This document shows, one piece after another, positions 25,404 to 34,591 of a stretch of DNA of 45,244 nt. Under the pieces are notes generated by a model, which saw nothing but the letters and a program-made list of their open reading frames with translations, made no database searches and was not told the DNA's origin. The DNA is from Shewanella holmiensis (GTDB taxonomy: Bacteria; Pseudomonadota; Gammaproteobacteria; Enterobacterales; Shewanellaceae). Made by a program: the position numbers and the translations under genes. Position 1 is the first letter of the stretch. Every line of letters begins with the position of its first letter. The stretch lies in the NCBI RefSeq assembly GCF_025370255.1, contig NZ_JAMTCD010000029.1, positions 1-45,244 of the forward strand, written 5' to 3'.

Positions 25404-25655
25404 CGTAATATATCTCTATTAAAAATCGTCACTATAATAATCTCGCATACAAAATAAAACCACTACACTTAAATGGCAGTTTACCGATATGAAACAATAT
25501 CTTTGCTAAAAATTGCCGCCATATAGAACAAGACCATTCCAGCTTAAATCTGTTAACCTTGAATTATTTTAGCTACACTAAAAATGCTTAATCTTATTAA
25601 AAACATACAATTAAAATAAAATAGTGCGCACAGCACAACAAATAAGAGACAGAAT

Positions 25656-27689
25656 ATGAACTTGCTTGAGCTAACAATTAAACAAAAAATCGCATTGGGT
25701 TTCGCCACCATTGGTGTGTTACTTCTTGCTGGAAGTAGCTTTTTTTATCGTTCGCTAAATCAAATTCAAACAGCTAACACTAATATTGAAACCTTAGCCC
25801 AGCCGGTGCAAAGCCAAAGCAATTCACTTCAACTCAGTTTATTGAAAATGGTTAAAACGGGGAGTTTGGCCTTTTCTCAAACAGGCAATGCTAATATCAG
25901 TGCTAACTTTAACCAATTTAAACAGTTAGAAAAAGAATATGCCGCCACTTTTAATGATCTTGCCAATAAAGTTGCCGACCAGCCTAATATGAAACAGGCG
26001 TTGGACAATGTTACCCAACAATATGCCCAATATCGTCAGCAGACTGAACGAATGTTCAATGCGAAATTAACGATTGAACAAACTCGCGAAGATTATCAAA
26101 AGCAATTCCAACAGTTTCTGACCATCAAAGATAAAGCCAGTAATAGCATGATTGATCTGGAAATGATTGATGCTGGCGATGATGTTCGCCTGCTTGAAGA
26201 AGTTATCGGCACAGGGACAAGATTAGACGACACTATTTATAATATGGGCAATATTATGGCTGAAGTCGCGCGCTTTACGGACTTAAAAAGTGTCGATACC
26301 CATCAGCAAGATGTCATGATGATGGTCAGCAGTATAGAGACCAATTTTCAGTTTTTAACTCAGCAAGCTTCCACATTACCTGCCGGTGATTTACTGGCAA
26401 TTTTTGCCGAACAATTCAATCAAATGAAAGCCTTGTTAGACTCACCAGGTACACTTTATGAAAGCCACCGTAAGGTGGTTGAGGTAATTAAACAGTCTGA
26501 AATGGCTTATGAGCAATCTAATCAATACTTTGAATCAAGCTTTTCTGAACTGAACAAGCTTATCACCCTAGCGGATAAACGTTTTGGTGATTACCAACTT
26601 GCCGCCTCAAATGAAGTGAGTACCGCCCAGACACTCGCAATTGGTCTGGCGGTAATTTTTATTGCTCTTGCTATCATGATTTACTATTTCACTTCTAAGG
26701 CAATGCTCGGTCCTTTGCAAGCGGTCAACAAAGCATTATCACGTATTGCCAGTGGTGATTTATCGAGAAGGCTTGATAAACGTAATAATGATGAGTTTGG
26801 CGAGTTAATGGATAACATTAACAAGCTCTCCGACGATTTAACCTCCTTACTGCAAGATATCAGCCGAGATGCGCATTTACTTGATGAGTCTGCCATTAGA
26901 TCTCAAGCACAGGGGGAGCAAATAGCCAACTCGGCTAGTCATCAGATTGGTCAAATCAACCAAGCGAAGCGGTTAGCGGAGCAAATTCATCACAGTTCCA
27001 GTTTAGTGAATGAACAAGCCAGTGAATCTGCCAATCATATTAGCTTAGCCTCTTCGCAGGGTAAGCAAGTAAAAGAGATTGCTGATGATAACCGCGATAG
27101 AATTGAGCAGTTATCGATGGGCTTAAGTCACTCAGTAGATACCATGAACAACCTCAGCCAGCACAGTGATAACATTGGCGGTATTTTAGTGACCATTAGT
27201 GCTATTGCAGATCAAACTAACCTACTTGCTTTGAATGCTGCCATTGAAGCTGCCCGAGCAGGCGAACATGGTCGCGGTTTTGCTGTTGTCGCTGATGAAG
27301 TGCGCTCGCTTGCGTCAAGAACCCAATCTTCAACCGCTGAAATTCAAAATATGATCACCGCTTTACAGCATGAAACGACCAATGCAGTTAACGCCATTTC
27401 AAAAGGCCAATCTGACGCTAACCAATGTGTTGCACAAAGCCAATCGTTACATGATGCAATTGAACAAATTGAATCGGCTTTACTGACGATTAACAAAATG
27501 AGCCAAGGAATTAATCAAGCTGCACATGAACAGGTTAATTTTAGTGAGCAAATTGAACACACTATGACTATAACCGCTGAGTCTGCTGAAACTAATGCAC
27601 AGGAGTCATCAGCAATGGCCAAACGCAGCCAAGAATTGAATCAGCTGGCGCACTCACTTACTGCTTCAGTTGAAAGATTTAAACTTTAA
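25656..27689 (+). CDS. Methyl-accepting chemotaxis protein
   Basis: 677 residues, a full-length transmembrane chemoreceptor. One membrane helix lies near residues 13-33, followed by a large helical periplasmic ligand domain to about residue 325, a second membrane helix (about 327-350), a HAMP domain directly after it ([20 protein letters not shown]), and the long cytoplasmic coiled coil. The signalling tip is the strongly conserved [20 protein letters not shown] near residues 523-545, followed by [11 protein letters not shown]. There is no C-terminal CheR-binding pentapeptide; the protein ends in RFKL. The ligand is unknown. Monocistronic; the ribosome site is an AAGAGA-type sequence before the ATG. 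Confidence 0.95.
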   Translation: MNLLELTIKQKIALGFATIGVLLLAGSSFFYRSLNQIQTANTNIETLAQPVQSQSNSLQLSLLKMVKTGSLAFSQTGNANISANFNQFKQLEKEYAATFNDLANKVADQPNMKQALDNVTQQYAQYRQQTERMFNAKLTIEQTREDYQKQFQQFLTIKDKASNSMIDLEMIDAGDDVRLLEEVIGTGTRLDDTIYNMGNIMAEVARFTDLKSVDTHQQDVMMMVSSIETNFQFLTQQASTLPAGDLLAIFAEQFNQMKALLDSPGTLYESHRKVVEVIKQSEMAYEQSNQYFESSFSELNKLITLADKRFGDYQLAASNEVSTAQTLAIGLAVIFIALAIMIYYFTSKAMLGPLQAVNKALSRIASGDLSRRLDKRNNDEFGELMDNINKLSDDLTSLLQDISRDAHLLDESAIRSQAQGEQIANSASHQIGQINQAKRLAEQIHHSSSLVNEQASESANHISLASSQGKQVKEIADDNRDRIEQLSMGLSHSVDTMNNLSQHSDNIGGILVTISAIADQTNLLALNAAIEAARAGEHGRGFAVVADEVRSLASRTQSSTAEIQNMITALQHETTNAVNAISKGQSDANQCVAQSQSLHDAIEQIESALLTINKMSQGINQAAHEQVNFSEQIEHTMTITAESAETNAQESSAMAKRSQELNQLAHSLTASVERFKL

Positions 27690-28025
27690 TCTCTCAATCT
27701 TATTTGTTTTTCTGCTAGCTAAGAAAAAATGATGGCGAAGTGTTGTGACTTAATTGCTGTTGTCCATTCAGTCGAATTAATCACGACCTTTTATTATGGT
27801 GTAATACACTTTAATCGGTTGCATTCACAAGTGTCCGTTTACTTACAAAACTCACATCGGCTGTTGAGCTGATGACTCGCGGCTCAGCGCTCAAGTTTAC
27901 ACAAAAGTCAGACGTTTAGAGTATGTTAGCTAACAATAACCGATTAGAATGATTGAAGGTAAATAAAAAAGTCGAATTAAACCTTATGTCTAATTCGACT
28001 TAATCTTTTTCTTGCGATCAGATTT
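27690..28025. other. Gene-free stretch between chemoreceptor and tdk
   Basis: 336 bases with no convincing gene. The right end holds the tdk terminator (27962-28000). In the rest I see only short interrupted repeats and no ribosome site with a credible frame. Confidence 0.5.
27962..28000 (-). terminator. Terminator of tdk
   Basis: AGTCGAATTA (27970-27979) pairs with TAATTCGACT (27991-28000) around an 11-base loop. On the minus strand it is followed by a run of T. It lies 26 bases after the tdk stop. Confidence 0.75.
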
Positions 28026-28604
28026 TTAATCCCACAAAAACTCTCTGAAATGTTTGCGGCAAACTGACTCGTAAGATTCGTTACCACCAATAGCCACCTG
28101 CTCGCCTTCTTTCATTGGTTTGCCCTCGCCATCTAGGCGCACAACCATATTGGCTTTACGGCCACAATGGCAAATGGTTTTCAGCTCAACAAGCTTATCG
28201 GCCCAGGCCAAAAGATACTGGCTACCAGTAAATAATTCGCCTTGGAAATCATTACGCAATCCGTAACACAACACCGGAATATCGAGAATGTCGACAACAT
28301 AGGTTAGTTGCTTAACCTGGGCTTTAGACAGAAATTGGCTTTCATCAATCAACACACAATGAATATGCTTTTGTTGATGAGATTGTGAAATCATCCCACT
28401 AAGATCATCATGACTTGCAAAAACCTGAGCATCGGTTTCGATACCAATTCGTGATGCCACTTTACCTACGCCATAACGATCATCAATTGATGCTGTCATA
28501 ACTAGAGTGTGCATACCACGTTCACGGTAATTATAAGAAGATTGTAATAGCGAGGTCGATTTGCCCGCGTTCATTGATGAATAATAGAAATACAGTTGTG
28601 CCAC
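28026..28604 (-). CDS. tdk: Thymidine kinase
   Basis: 192 residues from GTG 28604. It phosphorylates thymidine with ATP in the pyrimidine salvage pathway. The P-loop is SSMNAGKST, the catalytic glutamate lies in LIDESQF, and the zinc-binding lasso has CHCGRK with a later Cys in CRKHF. I choose GTG 28604 because the protein then begins [16 protein letters not shown], aligning with the E. coli start, and GGA lies eight bases before it; the frame is open a further 21 codons to an ATG at 28667, but that falls inside the upstream terminator. Monocistronic, flanked by terminators. Confidence 0.95.
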   Translation of the reverse strand: MAQLYFYYSSMNAGKSTSLLQSSYNYRERGMHTLVMTASIDDRYGVGKVASRIGIETDAQVFASHDDLSGMISQSHQQKHIHCVLIDESQFLSKAQVKQLTYVVDILDIPVLCYGLRNDFQGELFTGSQYLLAWADKLVELKTICHCGRKANMVVRLDGEGKPMKEGEQVAIGGNESYESVCRKHFREFLWD

Positions 28605-28666
28605 AAGAAATTCCAATATTTTTGCTTTGCTAAATTCTACTCGTTTAATAGCAAACTTCACAAACA

Positions 28667-28700
28667 AAAATGCCGCACAATGTTAATTGTGCGGCATTTT
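28667..28700 (-). terminator. Terminator of the NhaC-type carrier gene
   Basis: AAAATGCCGCACAA and TTGTGCGGCATTTT form a 14-base perfect stem around TGTTAA. It lies 17 bases after the stop of the carrier gene and before tdk in the same direction. Confidence 0.9.
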
Positions 28701-28716
28701 ATATCCATCAAATCGC

Positions 28717-30276
28717 TTATCGGCGAGTATAAATCATTAGTCCTGCTACTGTGATGGCAAACACCAGACTACAGGCTAGAAAGCCACTCATGATGGAACC
28801 GGTAAATCCAAGTACCGAATAGCCAACAATGCTGATAAAGGCAACAATTAATGCATATGGCAGCTGCGTAATTACATGGTCAATATGATGACAACTTGCA
28901 CCTGTTGAAGACAAAATAGTTGTATCAGAAATAGGAGAGCAATGGTCACCAAATACCGCTCCAGCTAATACGGCTGATAACATGGGTAACATCATAGTCG
29001 AGTCGCTACCCATCGCCATATCTGCTGCAATTGGCAGCATAATGCCAAAGGTACCCCAACTTGTGCCCGTTGAAAAAGCAGTAATCCCCGCAAGAATAAA
29101 CAGCACCACAGGCAGCAATTCAAAAGGTATCGCGCCAGTGACTAAACTGGCCATGTATTTACCGGTTTCCAATTGGCCAATAACCCCTGCAATCGACCAT
29201 GCAAACAGCAGAATATAAATTGCAGGTAACATTGAGCGAGCACCAGCAACGACGCCCTGTAAGACCAAGCGGATTGCTAGCTTTTGCATAAAAGCCAGCA
29301 CCAAAGTCACGATAAAACCAACAATAGATCCGTAAAATAATGATTGGCTAACAGCAGTGTTTTCGAACGCGCCCAAAACATCAAAGGGCTTACCATCTGC
29401 GGCTAATGCATCGGCACCACTGCTTATCATAAAGTAAACAGTCGCGGCAATTAACGCTAAAATGGGTAAAAACAGTCCAATAATTTTACCTGTATCGGCC
29501 TCTGGTAAGTCTGGATTTGCACCAGGCGGTAAACCTTTAGACTCATCATAAAGCTCACCTTTTTGCGCCTTTAATTCATGCTGGCGCATTGGGCCAATAT
29601 CCAGACCAAAGATGGCCACGCATAATAAAAGTAACAAGGCGAAGATAGCGTAAAAGTTCATTGGGATCATCTGCACAAATACACTTAGATGACCAGAATC
29701 GGTAAATCCATGCGCAGTTAAAATACCGCCTATCAGTGCAATAATATACGCGCCCCAACTTGATATGGGTGATATCACGCACACAGGCGCTGCGGTCGAA
29801 TCTAATAGGTAAGCCAGTTTTGCCCTCGAGATATGGTATCTATCGGTTATCGGTTTAGAAATAGACCCTACAACTAAACTATTGAAGTAATCATCGATAA
29901 AAACCACGCAGCCCAAAAACATTGTCATCAGTTTAGCATCGCGTTTACTGCGAATACGGTCTTTAGCCCAATCAGCAAACGCGCGAGATGCCCCGCTCAC
30001 GGTGATCAACGCGGTGATCATGCCTAACATGATCAAAAAACCTAAAATTTGTAAATTCCAACTGTTTAATGCGCCATCATCCCAAAGGAGGCCTGTGACG
30101 GTTTCAACTAAAAATGTGCTTGTGTCCCCTAATGAGAACTGTGTGAGCAACAATGCGCCCACTAGAATACCGACGCCAAGCGACAACAATACTTTACGAG
30201 TAACAATCGCTAAAATAATTGCGATTGCAGGGGGGAGCAGTGACAGTGCCGAATCGGCATGACTTAGTACGTTCAT
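28717..30276 (-). CDS. NhaC-type carrier, probable lysine transporter (LysW type)
   Basis: 519 residues with about 11-12 hydrophobic segments, of the NhaC antiporter superfamily. Conserved stretches are the acidic VFIDDYFNSLVVGSI, STAAPVCVISPISSWGAY, GTSWGTFGIMLPIA and VFGDHCSPISDTTI, the last two being family hallmarks. Sequence alone would call it a Na+/H+ antiporter. However, its leader has a lysine riboswitch (30362-30541), and comparative work has assigned NhaC-type genes under such elements in Vibrio and Shewanella as lysine transporters named LysW. I therefore infer sodium-linked lysine uptake. It ends in a strong terminator before tdk. Inner-membrane protein, transcribed alone. Confidence 0.85.
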   Translation of the reverse strand: MNVLSHADSALSLLPPAIAIILAIVTRKVLLSLGVGILVGALLLTQFSLGDTSTFLVETVTGLLWDDGALNSWNLQILGFLIMLGMITALITVSGASRAFADWAKDRIRSKRDAKLMTMFLGCVVFIDDYFNSLVVGSISKPITDRYHISRAKLAYLLDSTAAPVCVISPISSWGAYIIALIGGILTAHGFTDSGHLSVFVQMIPMNFYAIFALLLLLCVAIFGLDIGPMRQHELKAQKGELYDESKGLPPGANPDLPEADTGKIIGLFLPILALIAATVYFMISSGADALAADGKPFDVLGAFENTAVSQSLFYGSIVGFIVTLVLAFMQKLAIRLVLQGVVAGARSMLPAIYILLFAWSIAGVIGQLETGKYMASLVTGAIPFELLPVVLFILAGITAFSTGTSWGTFGIMLPIAADMAMGSDSTMMLPMLSAVLAGAVFGDHCSPISDTTILSSTGASCHHIDHVITQLPYALIVAFISIVGYSVLGFTGSIMSGFLACSLVFAITVAGLMIYTRR

Positions 30277-30335
30277 TATTTATTCTTCGTGTGTGTACGA
30301 ATGGAGGGCGACTGAACCGGTGCAAAGCAAAATAA

Positions 30336-30365
30336 CGCTAAGGAACACCTGTCCTATCAGTAGCG
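30336..30365 (-). terminator. Candidate riboswitch expression-platform hairpin
   Basis: On the minus strand CGCTA...AGGA pairs with TCCT TAGCG across a 7-base loop and a small bulge, then TTATTTTG follows. Its first arm overlaps the 3' closing strand of the lysine aptamer, as expected if ligand binding decides between two folds. The T-tract is weak, so termination is inferred. Confidence 0.45.
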
Positions 30366-30541
30366 CTCCATAGTAATTTATCTTTGTCATCCCGACAAAA
30401 AATACTATGGCAGTAAGGTACCTATTCGGTAACCATACCAGCTGTTAAGTTTGATAACGGTAACAACTTCGGCACTGAATCCTTTCAAGCTAGATCACAG
30501 GCATCACCCTAACTAACTCTACTCTTATTCAGCGCACCTCT
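30362..30541 (-). promoter_or_regulatory. Lysine riboswitch (L box)
   Basis: The minus-strand leader of the NhaC-type gene starts with AGAGGTGCGCT (30541-30531), the highly conserved 5' strand of the lysine aptamer. It continues with GATGCCTGTGATC, TGAAAGGATTCAGTGCCGAAG (the GCCGAA core) and a GGTTACCGAATAGGTACC helix, in the order seen in known L boxes, and closes with GCGCT near 30363-30367. The aptamer is about 180 bases and lies 86 bases before the ATG. Lysine binding normally represses the downstream gene. The exact 3' end is approximate. Confidence 0.85.
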
Positions 30542-30578
30542 ACTTAAAAGGGCAAAAAAGCGTGCACATGAAAACATA

Positions 30579-30608
30579 GCGGCGATGGGGTTGCCACCCC
30601 ATCGCCGC
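30579..30608 (-). terminator. Terminator of etfBA
   Basis: GCGGCGATGGGG and CCCCATCGCCGC form a 12-base perfect GC-rich stem around TTGCCA. It lies 22 bases after the etfA stop on the minus strand. The following T-run is modest. Confidence 0.8.
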
Positions 30609-30629
30609 GTATTGTGACAAAAGTCACAT

Positions 30630-31553
30630 TTACAGTAAATTATTTAGTGCGGGGATAGCATCAAATAAGTCTGCTTCTAGACCATAATCTGCCACTTGAA
30701 AAATTGGCGCTTCTGGATCTTTGTTAATAGCAACAATCACTTTAGAGTCTTTCATACCTGCAAGATGTTGGATGGCACCCGAAATACCCACAGCAATATA
30801 TAGGTCAGGGGCTACAATCTTGCCTGTTTGGCCGACTTGTAAATCATTGGGTACAAAGCCTGCATCCACTGCAGCACGTGATGCACCAACGGCTGCACCT
30901 AACTTATCGGCTAATTGCTCAAGAATGGCAAAGTTCTCACCGCTTCCCATACCACGGCCGCCAGACACTATGATACCGGCATTGCCTAATTCAGGACGTG
31001 CTGATTCAGTGAGTGTTTGCGAGACAAACTCAGTACGCGCATCAAGAGCATCACCCACAGAAACTAATTCTGCGCTACCCGTTGAAGCAACAGCATCAAA
31101 CGCACTTGAGCGAACTGTCATCACTTTTTTCGCATCTAAACTTTGTACCGTGGCAAGCGCATTACCCGCGTAAATTGGGCGAATAAACGTATCAGCACTT
31201 TCAATCCCAATAACTTCAGATATTTGCGCAACATCTAATAATGCCGCAACACGCGGTAAGGTATCTTTACCTACGCTCGATGCAGCAGATAATATATGTG
31301 AATAATCAGCTGATAAGCCAATAATTAACTTGCCTAGGTTTTCAGCTAAGTGATTTGCATACACAGCCGAATCAGCAACAATCACCTTCGTTACACCCGT
31401 TAATGCTTGCGCAGTTTTGGCCGCTTCAGCGCATTGATGACCTGCCACTAGCACATGAATATCACCTCCAATTGCAGATGCAGCGGCAACCACTTTTGCA
31501 GTATCCGCTTTTAAATGCGCATTATCGTGTTCTGCTAAAACTAAAATGCTCAT
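30630..31553 (-). CDS. etfA: Electron transfer flavoprotein alpha subunit
   Basis: 307 residues. The ETF heterodimer takes electrons from acyl-CoA and related dehydrogenases and passes them to ETF-ubiquinone oxidoreductase. The FAD-binding C-terminal domain is clear: SGGRGMGSGENF, GASRAAVDAGFVPNDLQVGQTGK, then DLYIAVGISGAIQH and NKDPEAPIFQVADYG, which is the alpha-subunit signature. The N-terminal half is the shorter ETF fold. It begins one base after the etfB stop (TAATATG), so translation is coupled. Its partner and an ETF-QO elsewhere would serve fatty acid and branched-chain amino acid oxidation, consistent with the operators before etfB. Confidence 0.96.
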   Translation of the reverse strand: MSILVLAEHDNAHLKADTAKVVAAASAIGGDIHVLVAGHQCAEAAKTAQALTGVTKVIVADSAVYANHLAENLGKLIIGLSADYSHILSAASSVGKDTLPRVAALLDVAQISEVIGIESADTFIRPIYAGNALATVQSLDAKKVMTVRSSAFDAVASTGSAELVSVGDALDARTEFVSQTLTESARPELGNAGIIVSGGRGMGSGENFAILEQLADKLGAAVGASRAAVDAGFVPNDLQVGQTGKIVAPDLYIAVGISGAIQHLAGMKDSKVIVAINKDPEAPIFQVADYGLEADLFDAIPALNNLL

Positions 31554-31554
31554 A

Positions 31555-32304
31555 TTAGATCACCTTCGCTTCGTTTCTTAATTTTTCGACAAGTTCTTCT
31601 ACTGAAGACACCATAATACCGGCTTTACGTTCAGCAGGTGGCGTGACTTTTAGAACAGTTTGATGAGCCTTTAACGTTACACCTAAATCAGCAATTGTAT
31701 GCACATCTAACGGTTTACGTTTCGCTTTCATAATGTTTGGTAAGGACGCATAACGCGGTTCATTTAAACGTAAATCAACAGAAACAACAGCAGGCAATGG
31801 CATTTTTAAGGTTTGTAATCCACCATCAATTTCACGGGTCACGACAATGTTGTCGCCTTCAACTTTTACTTCAGAAGCAAAAGTAGCCTGCGGCATATCA
31901 GCTAGAGCAGCCATCATTTGGCCAGTTTGGTTGTTATCGCCATCAATAGACTGTTTACCAAAAACCACTAATTGTGCTTGTTCTTTTTGTTGCACAGCCA
32001 ACAGTAATTTTGCAATTGATAATGGCACAAGCTCTTCATCAGTTTCGACATGTATAGCGCGATCTGCGCCTAATGCCATGGCTGTTCTTAATTGTTCTTG
32101 CACAGCTTTGGTGCCAACACTCACCACAACCACTTCAGTGGCGATGCCTGCTTCTTTTAGGCGGACAGCTTCTTCGACAGCGATTTCACAAAATGGATTC
32201 AAAGCCATTTTAAGATTAGCGGTATCAACATTTGAATGATCAGCTTTTACCCTGACCTTTACATTGGCATCAACGACGCGCTTTACAGGCACCAATACTT
32301 TCAT
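31555..32304 (-). CDS. etfB: Electron transfer flavoprotein beta subunit
   Basis: 249 residues, the normal length. It begins [19 protein letters not shown] and carries [16 protein letters not shown] and the AMP-binding [29 protein letters not shown] segment, both beta-subunit signatures. It binds AMP structurally and docks to dehydrogenases, forming the ETF heterodimer with EtfA. The ATG is preceded by AAGGAAACCCT, a good ribosome site. It is the first gene of etfBA, with two palindromic operator candidates 79-116 bases upstream. Confidence 0.96.
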   Translation of the reverse strand: MKVLVPVKRVVDANVKVRVKADHSNVDTANLKMALNPFCEIAVEEAVRLKEAGIATEVVVVSVGTKAVQEQLRTAMALGADRAIHVETDEELVPLSIAKLLLAVQQKEQAQLVVFGKQSIDGDNNQTGQMMAALADMPQATFASEVKVEGDNIVVTREIDGGLQTLKMPLPAVVSVDLRLNEPRYASLPNIMKAKRKPLDVHTIADLGVTLKAHQTVLKVTPPAERKAGIMVSSVEELVEKLRNEAKVI

Positions 32305-32382
32305 AGGGTTTCCTTCCTACACCTTGTCTATGGACAACACATTGGCCAATGCCAATGCAAGATAACTCAACTTTACGACCTG

Positions 32383-32398
32383 TTAACGTTAACGTCAA
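32383..32398. promoter_or_regulatory. LiuR-like operator candidate upstream of etfBA
   Basis: TTAACGTTAACGTCAA is a 16-base palindrome broken at one position pair, about 80 bases before etfB. It resembles the TTGACGTTAACGTCAA type bound by the MerR-family regulator LiuR, which controls branched-chain amino acid catabolism in gammaproteobacteria. The assignment is from memory of the motif and needs a matrix scan. Confidence 0.45.
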
Positions 32399-32404
32399 CC
32401 TAAG

Positions 32405-32420
32405 TTAAACGCTTGTTTGA
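32405..32420. promoter_or_regulatory. PsrA-like operator candidate upstream of etfBA
   Basis: TTAAACGCTTGTTTGA has AAAC-N4-GTTT half sites, the form recognised by PsrA, the fatty-acid-responsive repressor of beta-oxidation genes in Shewanella and Pseudomonas. It lies about 100 bases before etfB, seven bases from the LiuR-like palindrome. The fit with etf function is good. Confidence 0.5.
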
Positions 32421-32805
32421 AAAATATAACACAAAACTGGCAAGGAAAAGTAACAATGACTCAAACTAGTTCCATTTACTGGCTATAAATAGCCCGTTTT
32501 TAAATCATTTCATAAAATAAGCTTATTTTTGATAAATTAAATTGATCAAGGTCGAATAAGTTTCTATTATTGTGGGTATTAATAAAAATAAGTTTTATTA
32601 ATTGTTATTAGCTAAGTTGAATGCACTGCAAAATAAAAACATCAATGATAATTTTTACGGTTAAAAGTTATTGATGTTTATTTAAGTCGTTATTAACAAT
32701 TATTTACTCCAGTTAATTAACATTCTATACGGTATAGCATCATTCAATAATGTAGTAACAAATATAATTTATTCAAATTCCATTTGATTTAGGACGCTTA
32801 ACATT
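32421..32805. other. AT-rich gene-free region upstream of hns
   Basis: About 385 bases of very AT-rich DNA without a credible frame. It must hold the hns promoter; several A/T runs of the kind H-NS itself prefers are present, so autoregulation is plausible, but I cannot define a promoter by eye. Confidence 0.4.
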
Positions 32806-33213
32806 ATGAGTGATTTTTTAGATATTTTAACCCATGGCCGTCGTTTTAAAGCTGCAGTTAAAGAACTGAGCATTGAAGATTTACGCGACTTAGCCGTAAA
32901 GCTTGATAAAGTGATTGTTGAACGTGAAGAAGAAGCAAAAGCTGATGAAGCCGCTAATGCTGAACGTAATGCACGTATTGCAGAGATCCTTGCTCAAATT
33001 GAAAATAGCGGACTATCAATTGAAGATTTAGGCGAAGTCACTGCCACTAAATCTGCCCCAAAGAAACGTGCTCCACGTCCAGCCAAATATCAAATTACTG
33101 TTGATGGCGAATTAATTCAGTGGACTGGTCAAGGGCGTATGCCAACCGTATTCAAAAAAGAAGTCGATGCGGGTAAGTCTATGGATTGTTTCTTAATTCC
33201 TGGTATGGAATAA
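32806..33213 (+). CDS. hns: H-NS family nucleoid protein
   Basis: 135 residues. The N-terminal part (1-65) is a helical oligomerisation domain with the DLRDLAVKLDKVIVEREEE coiled coil; a basic linker (KKRAPRP) leads to the DNA-binding domain with YQITVDGELIQWTGQGRMP, where QGR is the minor-groove hook. H-NS silences AT-rich, often acquired DNA; the integron and other AT-rich parts of this window would be natural targets, though that is inference. AGGA lies ten bases before the ATG. It is followed by a strong terminator and is probably monocistronic. Confidence 0.95.
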   Translation: MSDFLDILTHGRRFKAAVKELSIEDLRDLAVKLDKVIVEREEEAKADEAANAERNARIAEILAQIENSGLSIEDLGEVTATKSAPKKRAPRPAKYQITVDGELIQWTGQGRMPTVFKKEVDAGKSMDCFLIPGME

Positions 33214-33233
33214 ACTGTCCAATAGCTTCATAT

Positions 33234-33262
33234 AAAACGCTTACTTTGGTAAGCGTTTTTTT
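33234..33262 (+). terminator. Terminator of hns
   Basis: AAAACGCTTAC and GTAAGCGTTTT pair around TTTG, followed by further T. It lies 20 bases after the hns stop. Confidence 0.9.
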
Positions 33263-33343
33263 CTCCATCGCATTGAAGGTTTGCTTTCGCCTCAAATAAG
33301 AACAGAGTAAACTGTTATCAAATTGAATTAAGTGAGCTGACTA

Positions 33344-33739
33344 ATGTCCTCTTCCCAACTAAAAATGTTATCCATCTGTTCATTTGCATTATTATTAACC
33401 GCTTGTGCTGGTGATTATGCCTTCAATAGTAATCTTGATGGTAAAGCGATTGATGAGTATTTCAAAGTGGGTGATGTCGCACTTTACGAAGGAGACATAT
33501 TACCAAAAGGGCGCTATTCAGTTATTGGCTTAGCTGAAGGCGAAATTTGCCAGGATGTGATAAATGGTGCTCCAGCATCGATTGAAGATGCACGTACAGA
33601 AGCCCGAAAAAAAGCGGCTGATATGGGAGCAAACGGTCTTATTATCAAGCAATGCCTTGTTATCGAAGAGCAAGAGGCGGGTTGCTTTACTCGTAGCTTA
33701 TGTGTCGGGCAAGCCATAAAACGCGCTCAGGTAGAGTAA
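33344..33739 (+). CDS. rcsF: RcsF-like outer-membrane lipoprotein
   Basis: 131 residues with a lipobox LLTAC at the end of a short signal peptide, so a lipoprotein. The C-terminal domain matches RcsF: GEICQD, PASIEDARTEARKKAADMGANGL, KQCLVI and GCFTRSLCVGQA, holding the four cysteines that form two disulfides in E. coli RcsF. RcsF senses envelope stress and signals to the Rcs phosphorelay; whether this organism has that relay is not visible here, and the protein may act otherwise. Between lipobox and domain the linker is shorter and less proline-rich than in E. coli. Gene order rcsF-trmO-proS matches that of enterobacteria, supporting the name. Confidence 0.8.
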   Translation: MSSSQLKMLSICSFALLLTACAGDYAFNSNLDGKAIDEYFKVGDVALYEGDILPKGRYSVIGLAEGEICQDVINGAPASIEDARTEARKKAADMGANGLIIKQCLVIEEQEAGCFTRSLCVGQAIKRAQVE

Positions 33740-33757
33740 CGTTTTTCTTTTTTGTTT

Positions 33758-33790
33758 AGCCAAAATAGATTCCATTTTGGCTGACTTTTT
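33758..33790 (+). terminator. Terminator after rcsF
   Basis: AGCCAAAAT (33758-33766) pairs with ATTTTGGCT (33774-33782), then GACTTTTT. It ends 19 bases before the trmO start. Confidence 0.7.
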
Positions 33791-33808
33791 CTCAAGTTGA
33801 TCTGTGCC

Positions 33809-34537
33809 ATGTTTACATCTCAAATTAATGCAGTGGCAGTGTGCCGAACCCCTTATAAGCAAAAATTCGGCATCCCTCGCCAACCAGGTTTAGTCGATGT
33901 CAAAGGCTACGTTGAATTAGTCCCAGAGCTAAACAACCTCGATGCCATTAGAGGCATTGAACAGTATTCACACCTTTGGTTGCTGTTCTGTTTTCACGAA
34001 AATCTCGCCCAAGGTTGGAAAACGACAGTTCGCCCGCCCCGCCTTGGTGGTAATGAAAAATTAGGTGTATTTGCCACTCGTTCAACATTTCGGCCCAATG
34101 GCATTGGACAATCTGTGGTTAAATTGCATGGCGTTGTTCAGCGTAAGGGAAAAGTCTGCCTAGAAATATCCGGGATGGATTTATTAGATGGCACACCTAT
34201 TATTGATATAAAACCTTATATTCCTTTTTCTGATGCTATTCTCAATGCTAAAGGCGGAATTGCTCACGATGCGCCAGAATTAATTAATGTCAGTTTTGCC
34301 CAAACAGCACAAATACAATTAGCTTCATTGACGCAAAATGATAAATACCCTCAGCTGCAATCGTTAATATCTGCAGTACTTGCGCAAGACCCTAGACCCG
34401 CTTATAAAAAAGCCAAATTGGATCCCAAAATATACCAAGTCGCGCTGTACGATCTCGATATATTTTGGCAAGTCATCGACCAAGAAATTGTTGTAATAGA
34501 ATTAAAGCCTACTACATTGACATTACTGGACGATTAA
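33809..34537 (+). CDS. trmO: tRNA (t6A37) N6-methyltransferase TrmO
   Basis: 242 residues from ATG 33809; the frame is open to TTG 33797, which overlaps nothing useful. TrmO (formerly YaeB/TsaA) methylates N6-threonylcarbamoyladenosine 37 of tRNA-Thr with S-adenosylmethionine. Its single-sheet beta-barrel signatures are visible: RTPYKQKFGIPRQPGL, RGIEQYSHLWLLFCFHEN, RPPRLGGNEKLGVFATRS and FRPNGIGQSVVKL, then the LDGTPIIDIKPYIP loop. The C-terminal domain (about 165-242) fits the E. coli length. No strong ribosome site precedes the start. Neighbours rcsF and proS match the E. coli context. Confidence 0.93.
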   Translation: MFTSQINAVAVCRTPYKQKFGIPRQPGLVDVKGYVELVPELNNLDAIRGIEQYSHLWLLFCFHENLAQGWKTTVRPPRLGGNEKLGVFATRSTFRPNGIGQSVVKLHGVVQRKGKVCLEISGMDLLDGTPIIDIKPYIPFSDAILNAKGGIAHDAPELINVSFAQTAQIQLASLTQNDKYPQLQSLISAVLAQDPRPAYKKAKLDPKIYQVALYDLDIFWQVIDQEIVVIELKPTTLTLLDD

Positions 34538-34591
34538 ACCCATTTATTTCAAATGAATATTGTTTAAATTTCATACTGAGGGGGATATTTA

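Noticed and set aside
30721..31173. 150-codon frame on the plus strand
   Set aside because: Antisense to etfA with unnatural composition; the etfA product is unmistakable.
31847..32239. 130-codon plus-strand frame
   Set aside because: Antisense to etfB, caused by codon bias of the real gene.
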